A model generated the notes under the pieces. It saw nothing but the letters and a program-made list of their open reading frames with translations. It had not been told where the DNA came from and did not search any database. Both the position numbers and the translations under genes were made by a program. DNA of 64,000 nucleotides from a virus: IMG/VR virus record IMGVR_UViG_3300010399_000039, positions 1-64,000 of that record; one strand, given 5' to 3'. Positions 59,389 through 64,000 of the stretch are shown here, one piece after another. Positions within the stretch are counted from its first letter, which is position 1, and each line of letters begins with the position of its first letter.

Positions 59389-60314
59389 TTGGTCAGCTCC
59401 TTGAACGTCAGGCGCTTGCCCGCCGTGCCAGCGATAAAGCTATCGAGCCGCTTCAAGCTGTGAATCTTCACGTTCCCTTCGTTCAGGCGAAACGTGAACT
59501 CATCGACGTAGCGGTGCAGGTGCTTTTTGCTTGTCGAGTGATAGACACCGTGTATGCCGCGCTTCATCACAGCCCACACGCTCTCTATGCTGTTCGTGTT
59601 GACCGGGCCGCGCCCGAAGACACCCGCGCTATGGTTGACGGTGCGATGCTTGAACAGGAGCCCGTCAAGGCCGCTATAGCTTCCGTGCTCATCGGTGTAG
59701 ATCGTGGAGCCAACTTCGATGTTATCGAAGATCGCTTGTTGAACGGTGCCAAGATCGTTGCCCTCAATCGTGAACGCTTTTGTGTTGCCGCCCCGCTCGC
59801 GCATCCCAAGAACGGAGATTTTCCCAACGGAGCCCCGGCCTTGTTTCAGCTTCTTATTGTCGTGCTTGTTGATTTCCTTTCCGCCTACGAAAGTTTCGTC
59901 TATCTCAACCGTGCCGCGAAGCATTTCAAGATTGCCGCCACACGCCTCGCGCAATCTGTGCAGGAGAAACCACGCCGTCTTTTGTGTGACTCCGATTTCT
60001 TTTGCAAGCTGCATCGACGCAAACCCCTTGCGAGCGGTCACAAGCAAATACATTGCATAGAGCCATTTGTGGAGTGGGATTTTCGAGCGCTCCATAACGG
60101 TGCCAGTGCGGACGGTGAAATCAAGCTGACAGGGATAACAGCGGTAGAAACCGGTCTTGCCCTTGCCCTTGAGCGCTGCGATGTTCTCCCGGCTCTTGCA
60201 CGTCGGACACGTCACGCCGTTAGGCCAGAGCCGCGACTCAAGATAGATTCGAGCGGCTTCCTGATTCGGAAACATCTCGAAGAGTTGAAAGGTGCTGATA
60301 GTCGATCTACTCAT
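59385..60314 (-). CDS. IS1595-family transposase, 309 aa
   Basis: ATG 60314 follows GAGAGGATT; an upstream frame to 60371 is not needed. N-terminal zinc ribbon CPTC (36-39) and CYPC (59-62) with FTVRTGTVMERSKIPLHKW, then a DDE-type nuclease core with EIDETFVGG (D139), YTDEHGSY (D208) and NSIESVWAVMKRG (E244 or N241). Length and motifs are normal for the family. Inserts the element with 8-bp duplication. All motifs are intact, so it may be active. Confidence 0.92.
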   Translation of the reverse strand: MSRSTISTFQLFEMFPNQEAARIYLESRLWPNGVTCPTCKSRENIAALKGKGKTGFYRCYPCQLDFTVRTGTVMERSKIPLHKWLYAMYLLVTARKGFASMQLAKEIGVTQKTAWFLLHRLREACGGNLEMLRGTVEIDETFVGGKEINKHDNKKLKQGRGSVGKISVLGMRERGGNTKAFTIEGNDLGTVQQAIFDNIEVGSTIYTDEHGSYSGLDGLLFKHRTVNHSAGVFGRGPVNTNSIESVWAVMKRGIHGVYHSTSKKHLHRYVDEFTFRLNEGNVKIHSLKRLDSFIAGTAGKRLTFKELTK

Positions 60315-60398
60315 AAATCCTCTCGAAGCGGGCGGCCCGCCACGATTGCCCCTTGCGGAGATACGAATCACCGCGAGGAACCGCAGCGGGCCATAATC

Positions 60399-61094
60399 CT
60401 ATCTGGGAAAGCCAACGATCTGACGGATAGGCTCTACGGTGTCTTGCAGTTCCGCAGCCCACGCTTTTGCCTGCCCCGAAGGTTGCGGCGTCTGCGTATT
60501 GTGCATCTGGTTAGCGAGCCTACCAAGGCGCTTGATCGCTTCGCGGCTTGGTTCCAGTATTTCGGATATGCGAGTCACGGCCTGTTCCGCCGTTATAGCT
60601 TTACCTCGATAGGCTTCCAAGCAGCCGTAAACCGACGTGTACCATTCAGGGTCAACGGAACTGACTGCGTTAGCTGGCCCGTTCAAGCCGTCAACGATCT
60701 CGGGATACGTGCGCTCGTAATGCTCCTTCGCGGCCTTGAGCGAAAAGGTGCTCAGCCACGAAGGTCCGAAGGAGTTTCTGACTTGCTGGAGAAGGTTGGC
60801 TTTTTGGGTGCCGGAATATCGAGGATAGCGCCCTGTTTGCCAACAGTCGCGAAGAGCGGATTTCCATGTCCGGCCATTTGCGTCTGCAAATTCAATAAGG
60901 GCTTCGATCTGGGAGTCGTTTGGCTGGCTCGGTTCTACGGAAAGCGCGAGGCGCTCTACAACCGCGCTCTCCGCGTCTGTTACCAAGTTAGTGATCGGTT
61001 CTTGCTTCGCGAAACAATCGACGCAGATGTCGCCGACGAAGTTCGATTTCTCTTGTCCGCAGTCAGTGCAGCGATTGAATACCCGTATGCTCAT
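60399..61094 (-). CDS. IS passenger protein with zinc ribbon, 231 aa
   Basis: ATG 61094 follows AAGGAG 8 bases upstream; a longer frame to 61250 runs into the terminal repeat. N-terminal CTDC and CVDC zinc ribbon, then a central helix-rich part with ADANGRTWKSALRDCWQTGR and LLQQVRNSFGPSWLSTF, a pattern also seen in phage and plasmid hypothetical proteins. It lies between the right terminal repeat and the transposase. Passenger cargo of unknown benefit. Confidence 0.7.
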   Translation of the reverse strand: MSIRVFNRCTDCGQEKSNFVGDICVDCFAKQEPITNLVTDAESAVVERLALSVEPSQPNDSQIEALIEFADANGRTWKSALRDCWQTGRYPRYSGTQKANLLQQVRNSFGPSWLSTFSLKAAKEHYERTYPEIVDGLNGPANAVSSVDPEWYTSVYGCLEAYRGKAITAEQAVTRISEILEPSREAIKRLGRLANQMHNTQTPQPSGQAKAWAAELQDTVEPIRQIVGFPR

Positions 61095-61265
61095 TTCGTA
61101 TCTCCTTGGTTCGGAAGTTGCCCCAGCGGTTCGCCGCTGATTCGCTCGGTCTGTATCGACCGTGATAAGAATATACGCGCATTCGGGGATGGAGTCAAGT
61201 ACATAATGCGGATTCCTCAAACTATTTTTCAGGGAGCTACATGGAGTCAAGTATATATAGTTCCC

Positions 61266-61273
61266 ATAAAATT
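61266..61273. repeat. 8-bp target-site duplication, right copy
   Basis: ATAAAATT, identical to 59196-59203, directly after the IS right end. Confidence 0.9.
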
Positions 61274-61314
61274 GGGTGTTCTGCGATTGCTTTTACTGTC
61301 TTTGCGCTCATCAT
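61266..61314 (-). pseudogene. ASCH-like phage protein, 5' part beyond the IS
   Basis: Encodes MMSAKTVKAIAEHPIL and one base, cut by the element. Removing the element and one duplication copy joins this in frame to FSGPMINTIL on the other side. It has no ribosome site; its start lies at the predicted transcription start, so translation would be leaderless. Confidence 0.85.
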
Positions 61315-61320
61315 GCAGCG

Positions 61321-61349
61321 AGTATACACAACGCATACACACGTGTCAA
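61321..61349 (-). promoter_or_regulatory. Strong leftward early promoter
   Basis: On the minus strand TTGACA (61349-61344), a 17-base gap and TATACT (61326-61321): near-consensus sigma70. Start would be about 61314, the first base of the ASCH-like ATG. It now reads into the IS on the same strand. Direct GTGTATxC repeats in the spacer may serve a repressor. Confidence 0.8.
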
Positions 61350-61392
61350 TAGGCGCACAAGAAAAGTTCGCCGATTCACAAGCGGGAGTTCT

Positions 61393-61557
61393 CTAGCGGC
61401 GGCGTTTCTGAGGATACAAAATCTCCGCAATCTTCCTCGTTGCTTCGGATTGCATGGTGGGTGTGACGTGGGAATAAGTGTCAAGGGTGAGGCCGACTCC
61501 TGAATGTCCCAATCGCTCGCTCACGATCTTCGGGCTCTCGCGAAGTGAAGTTAGAGA
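61393..61557 (-). pseudogene. Truncated tyrosine integrase (C-terminal remnant, about 54 aa)
   Basis: On the minus strand the frame from 61557 to TAG 61393-61395 encodes SPKIVSERLGHSGVGLTLDT followed by YSHVTPTMQ and EILYPQKRRR. This is the end of a phage tyrosine recombinase: box II GH motif and the catalytic Tyr in DTYSH. The upstream Arg-x-x-His and the whole N-terminal and core-binding domains are absent, and a stop lies just upstream (TGA at 61560-61558). Hence no integration function remains here. Confidence 0.88.
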
Positions 61558-61604
61558 TCAACTAAAATCGACATACCACGATCCGCGAGATTGTAGAAAA
61601 TTAG

Positions 61605-61647
61605 AGCCGCCAACGCCCAGACTCGACACCTGCGAATGTTGGCGGCT
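61605..61647. terminator. 10-bp hairpin between integrase remnant and repressor
   Basis: AGCCGCCAAC (61605-61614) pairs with GTTGGCGGCT (61638-61647) across 23 bases; extends by wobble pairs. It is followed by TTTGATTTT rightwards. Neither neighbour is transcribed into it, so its job is unclear: perhaps a leftover terminator from the deleted part of the integrase region. Confidence 0.45.
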
Positions 61648-61726
61648 TTGATTTTCCCCAGCGAAGAAAATTCGTCGGCCAGTCAACGACTTAGCCCGTG
61701 TGCCCGATATAGCAAGCAAAAATAGG

Positions 61727-61755
61727 TTGACTCCCGTTGTAATTCGTGTTCTAAT
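61727..61755 (+). promoter_or_regulatory. Strong promoter of the repressor gene
   Basis: TTGACT (61727-61732), a 17-base gap, TCTAAT (61750-61755). Predicted start is about 61762-61763, one or two bases before ATG 61764, so the transcript would be leaderless, as known for lambda cI from PRM. Confidence 0.75.
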
Positions 61756-61763
61756 CCCCGGCG

Positions 61764-61997
61764 ATGGCTAACCACAGCAAGCAACCGAATCGCAAACTTG
61801 TTAGCTTTATCCGAGCGGAGATGAAGCGGCGCGGGCTCACCTTACGGGCCGTAGAGACGGCAAGCGATGGCGGTATCTCAAACGCCTACCTTTCGCAATT
61901 GTTGACCGGTAAGAAAGACAAACTTGGCATTGAGAAACTGCGGGCAATCGCAAAGGGGCTTGGGGTAGAGCTATCGGAACTGACGGAGAGACTATAA
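61764..61997 (+). CDS. XRE/Cro-C1-type repressor, 77 aa
   Basis: Residues 10-70 form a helix-turn-helix domain (LVSFIRAEMKRRGLTLRAVE, GISNAYLSQLLTGKKDKLGI, LRAIAKGLGVELSELTERL). It lacks a C-terminal cleavage or dimer domain, so it is Cro-like in size. Divergent from the leftward operon and next to the integrase remnant, the normal place for a lysogeny switch. No ribosome site; leaderless start. Confidence 0.85.
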   Translation: MANHSKQPNRKLVSFIRAEMKRRGLTLRAVETASDGGISNAYLSQLLTGKKDKLGIEKLRAIAKGLGVELSELTERL

Positions 61998-62013
61998 GGT
62001 TTATGCCGCGTCG

Positions 62014-62047
62014 CCCACGGGTAACGGGCGGGCCGTGGGAGCCACGG
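62014..62047 (+). promoter_or_regulatory. Mutually exclusive hairpins after the repressor
   Basis: CCCACGG (62014-62020) can pair with CCGTGGG (62033-62039), or CCGTGG (62033-62038) can pair with CCACGG (62042-62047). The shared middle arm makes the two stems exclusive, as in attenuators. No T-tract follows, so a translational effect on the gene at 62067 is as likely as termination. Confidence 0.35.
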
Positions 62048-62066
62048 GGAACGGGGGGAATACGAG

Positions 62067-62306
62067 ATGAAGGGCACTGCCGATGAAGACTACGCAGTCA
62101 TCAGGGTTCAAAAGGACTTGATTCCTCGCGGCGGAAAGCTAGTTGAGGCTTACGAGACCGAGAGAGAAATTATCGTAATTGGCGAGCCGGAGCACGAACC
62201 CGACGAGCATGACGATTCTTGGTATGACACCGCACACAATTGCGATGCGATGGGTTGTGGCACCCTGAGCCACGTTCTGTATCGATTCGGCAAAAACCAA
62301 AAATGA
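62067..62306 (+). CDS. Hypothetical protein, 79 aa
   Basis: Beta strands then an acidic stretch (REIIVIGEPEHEPDEHDDSW) and a Cys/His-containing end (AHNCDAMGCGTLSHVLYRFG). ATGA overlap with the next gene. Unknown. Confidence 0.6.
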   Translation: MKGTADEDYAVIRVQKDLIPRGGKLVEAYETEREIIVIGEPEHEPDEHDDSWYDTAHNCDAMGCGTLSHVLYRFGKNQK

Positions 62307-62401
62307 ACCAACGACTCAAAACGATTCTCTCGGTAATCCTGACCATAGTGCTTGCGCTGTGTCTCACGAAGATCATCGAGGCGGCGCTGGAGGGCAAATA
62401 G
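62303..62401 (+). CDS. Single-pass membrane miniprotein, 32 aa
   Basis: ATG 62303 overlaps the previous TGA; stop TAG 62399-62401. One helix (LKTILSVILTIVLALCLTKI) with a short charged end. Likely an inner-membrane miniprotein. Confidence 0.5.
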   Translation: MNQRLKTILSVILTIVLALCLTKIIEAALEGK

Positions 62402-62403
62402 AA

Positions 62404-62670
62404 ATGCCACTTTTAGTCGATTTACCGGGCACGTCCGGCGACAAAGAGGCCGACCTCTTCTATAGCGCCACTGCTGCCGTGAACTCATTGCGGGCCGGTC
62501 GTGCTGCGACCGCAGCGGGCGACAACGGCGCGATCAACGTGTGGAAGGATGACGCCGGAAACTATCGCGTTGAGTTGATGCGTTACCGCAGCACGGTAAT
62601 GTCGGCCTCTTTATCTACGTTGCGGGCCGTGCGTGCTCACGTAAAGGAATATCTTGCGCTGATTCAGTAA
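62404..62670 (+). CDS. Hypothetical protein, 88 aa
   Basis: ATG 62404 is preferred over an overlapping upstream start. Helical first half and a beta hairpin (GAINVWKDDAGNYRVELMRY) ending in a helix. Not recognised. Confidence 0.6.
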   Translation: MPLLVDLPGTSGDKEADLFYSATAAVNSLRAGRAATAAGDNGAINVWKDDAGNYRVELMRYRSTVMSASLSTLRAVRAHVKEYLALIQ

Positions 62671-62678
62671 GGAATCAA

Positions 62679-63056
62679 ATGAAAACCAAACTTCAAAAGC
62701 TCAACGAGCAAATCGACAACATCGAAGCCGCGATCAAGGTCACAATCGGGTCTCGCCGCGCCAAGCTGCAAGCGCAGAGAACGATGCTTATCGAGAAGCG
62801 GCGAAAGCTCTTGCTCAAGAAACCCGCAGTCGAGACGCACGACAAGGCGCTGCTAATCATCGCCCTGATGATCATGGGATTCGCCGGTTACATCTTTTGG
62901 GCGACGGGGACGGATCGCTGTCAATCAACGCAGACGTGGACGGGGTTGCCGTGTCCAAGAGCGGCGAGGCCGGATCGGTTTTGTTCCACTCATGAACCTC
63001 TTGAAAAGCTTCGGATTGGAAAACTGCAACGGGAATTGATTGAGAGGTCAAAGTGA
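62679..63056 (+). CDS. Coiled-coil membrane protein, 125 aa
   Basis: N-terminal coiled coil (residues 3-55), one transmembrane helix (ALLIIALMIMGFAGYIFWAT) and a Cys-containing exterior part (DRCQSTQTWTGLPCPR). ATG after TAAGGAATC. Overlaps the next gene by 1 base. Confidence 0.6.
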   Translation: MKTKLQKLNEQIDNIEAAIKVTIGSRRAKLQAQRTMLIEKRRKLLLKKPAVETHDKALLIIALMIMGFAGYIFWATGTDRCQSTQTWTGLPCPRAARPDRFCSTHEPLEKLRIGKLQRELIERSK

Positions 63057-63328
63057 TGGCAACCGAAGAGGTTCGAAGAAACATATTGAAGTCGATTCTT
63101 GAGGTCGCAGAAATCGCGCTCGAAGCCAAGGAGCCGGATCTTGCAGCCGTCCTGGTTCAAGTGATCGCGATCGCGGAGTATCGCCGGGAGATGTTGGGAA
63201 TGGCGGCTCTTAACGATGCGGTAATCCTCGCGCGCAAGATTGGGTTTCCCGGCCCTCGTGAGGCAATTATTGCCGAGGCTGATGCGCTGCTTGAGCGGAT
63301 CAAAACAGAGTGGGGTAACAAGGTATGA
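63056..63328 (+). CDS. Hypothetical helical protein, 90 aa
   Basis: ATG 63056 overlaps the preceding TGA. Almost fully helical (RNILKSILEVAEIALEAKEP, ALNDAVILARKIGFPG). ATGA overlap with the next gene. Unknown role. Confidence 0.6.
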   Translation: MATEEVRRNILKSILEVAEIALEAKEPDLAAVLVQVIAIAEYRREMLGMAALNDAVILARKIGFPGPREAIIAEADALLERIKTEWGNKV

Positions 63329-63678
63329 CAGCCGGTCCAAACGTCGCACCACAACCAATCTGCGGCCCCTGCTCACGTGATCGAGCCGATGCGGTACGTC
63401 ACGCGAACCCCTGCGAGGAGTCGGTCTACGAGATACGGCTTCGTCGCGTACAGACGGGCCTCGCGAATCTGCAAGAAGATTTGCGGGCTTGCATCACAGA
63501 GGCCAGGGCAACGAATCGAGTAAACGCTGCGCAGCTACTGGCGGAAGTGCTTGCGAATATCGAACAGGAAGCGCGAGCGGTACTTCTCATTGGGGACGGT
63601 TTCTCCTTGGCGGCTAGAGAGGGGGCGGAAGAGGACGCCGTTTCCTCTCATTTTTTAGAACAGGAGGTCGGTTTATGA
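63325..63678 (+). CDS. Hypothetical protein, 117 aa
   Basis: A short Cys motif (CGPCSRDRAD) is followed by a helical body and an acidic end. ATGA overlap on both sides. Not recognised. Confidence 0.55.
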   Translation: MTAGPNVAPQPICGPCSRDRADAVRHANPCEESVYEIRLRRVQTGLANLQEDLRACITEARATNRVNAAQLLAEVLANIEQEARAVLLIGDGFSLAAREGAEEDAVSSHFLEQEVGL

Positions 63679-63869
63679 AGCTATCAGAGTTGCGCTGTTG
63701 TCATCCAGACTGCGATAAGGTTCCTGCTTGGGTGATTACCGAGCAAGGCGCTTCCGTCGCGGACTCAACGCAAGGATGCACGGATCATGTTGGCTATCTG
63801 CTACCCGGCGATTTCAACGACGTGGCTACAATTGGGAGCATTCTTACTACTGAAGAAATGGCAGGGTAG
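63675..63869 (+). CDS. Small Cys-containing protein, 64 aa
   Basis: CCHPDC near the N-terminus and a later C-x-x-H suggest a zinc knuckle. The ATG is overlapped with the previous stop. Unknown. Confidence 0.55.
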   Translation: MKLSELRCCHPDCDKVPAWVITEQGASVADSTQGCTDHVGYLLPGDFNDVATIGSILTTEEMAG

Positions 63870-63875
63870 ATCGCT

Positions 63876-64000
63876 TTGCCACCTTTAGACCTTTTCACCC
63901 ACCAACTCCCCTCGATGCCGCTCCCGCGCATTGAGAAGGTGCTGGAAAGCCTCAAGGGTTCGGTTGGAGGTGGGATGAAGGGGGTCGTGGAAGGCTTGGT
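63876..64000 (+). CDS. Partial ORF at the window end
   Basis: An open frame from TTG 63876 (AGGG 8 bases upstream) encodes LPPLDLFTHQLPSMPLPRIE and on, without a stop to the window edge. A Pro-rich start with helical continuation suggests a real early gene; start is provisional. Confidence 0.4.
   Translation, partial: MPPLDLFTHQLPSMPLPRIEKVLESLKGSVGGGMKGVVEGL

Larger units (their letters stand above)
59204..61265 (-). mobile_element. Complete IS1595-family insertion element, 2062 bp, with passenger genes
   Basis: It has terminal inverted repeats starting GGGAACTATATA with an inner TGACTCCATGTA block (59204-59229 and 61238-61265; 26 and 28 bases) and an ATAAAATT duplication on each side. It holds, all on the minus strand, a passenger gene, the transposase and a small basic-protein gene. 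Nearly perfect ends and duplication indicate recent insertion. It sits in the 5' end of an ASCH-like gene in the same direction. Confidence 0.9.

Noticed and set aside
59217-61352. A 711-residue open frame on the plus strand
   Set aside because: It is the antisense shadow of the IS transposase and passenger genes; codon logic, motifs and ribosome sites are all on the minus strand.
61560-61763. A tRNA gene or attachment core in the integrase-repressor gap
   Set aside because: The hairpin there does not form a cloverleaf and has no CCA or T-arm pattern. No tRNA-like sequence was found elsewhere either.
1-64000. CRISPR array or large tandem DNA repeats
   Set aside because: I saw no regularly spaced identical repeats; repeats in the window are protein-level modules and IS ends.

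Overview
The window is almost certainly phage DNA: a tailed phage or prophage with a short-tailed (podovirus-like) virion plan. It carries a terminase, portal, scaffold, Mu gpT-like capsid, two adaptor-like proteins, a P22 gp10/T7 gp12-like tail-tube protein, internal virion proteins and one 3162-residue injected polyvalent protein. There is no tape measure, sheath or baseplate. Genes are packed with ATGA, TGATG or TAATG overlaps, there are no tRNAs and no CRISPR, and base composition is mildly GC-rich. The host is probably a Gram-negative-type bacterium, because many products carry Sec signal peptides (several with an A-x-A/Q-type cleavage site) and one is a lipoprotein. An Acidobacteriota host would fit, but that is only a guess.

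Layout: 1-8.9 kb (+) holds early and middle genes: many tiny Cys-rich proteins, a frameshifted J-domain protein, a DUF7768-like protein, an SF2 helicase, a replication initiator, a DnaC-like loader and an MT-A70 methyltransferase. 8.9-20.7 kb (+) is packaging and head: terminase subunits, a GNAT-like protein, portal, scaffold, decoration-like protein, major capsid, a beta-helix protein and an adaptor. 20.7-35.7 kb (+) is an unusual fibre and cargo region: fibre-like proteins with N-terminal signal peptides (one with a GH43-like propeller), a cluster of small exported proteins, a C39-like peptidase fold, a GIY-YIG endonuclease and several small membrane proteins. 35.7-54.4 kb (+) is tail and ejection: second adaptor-like protein, an amber-interrupted Ntn-hydrolase-like gene, tail-tube protein, fibre, second GNAT-like protein, internal proteins and the giant polyvalent protein. 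54.4-57.3 kb (+) has a membrane coiled-coil protein, an exported NuiA-like putative nuclease inhibitor and a lipoprotein.

57.4-61.4 kb (-) is a leftward early operon (ASCH-like protein, ribbon-helix-helix protein, small proteins, Lar-type anti-restriction protein). Its first gene is split by a complete 2062-bp IS1595-family element with an 8-bp target duplication. Next to it lie a truncated tyrosine-integrase gene and a divergent control region with two strong sigma70-type promoters, both giving apparently leaderless transcripts. 61.7-64 kb (+) starts with a XRE-type repressor and continues with small early genes off the window edge.

Together this looks like a formerly temperate phage that has lost most of its integrase, with broken genes (IS insertion, frameshifts, an amber codon) and a large exported-protein repertoire that may act on or outside the host envelope. 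No gene-free stretch exceeds about 210 bases; the longest, 61558-61763, holds a hairpin and the repressor promoter.
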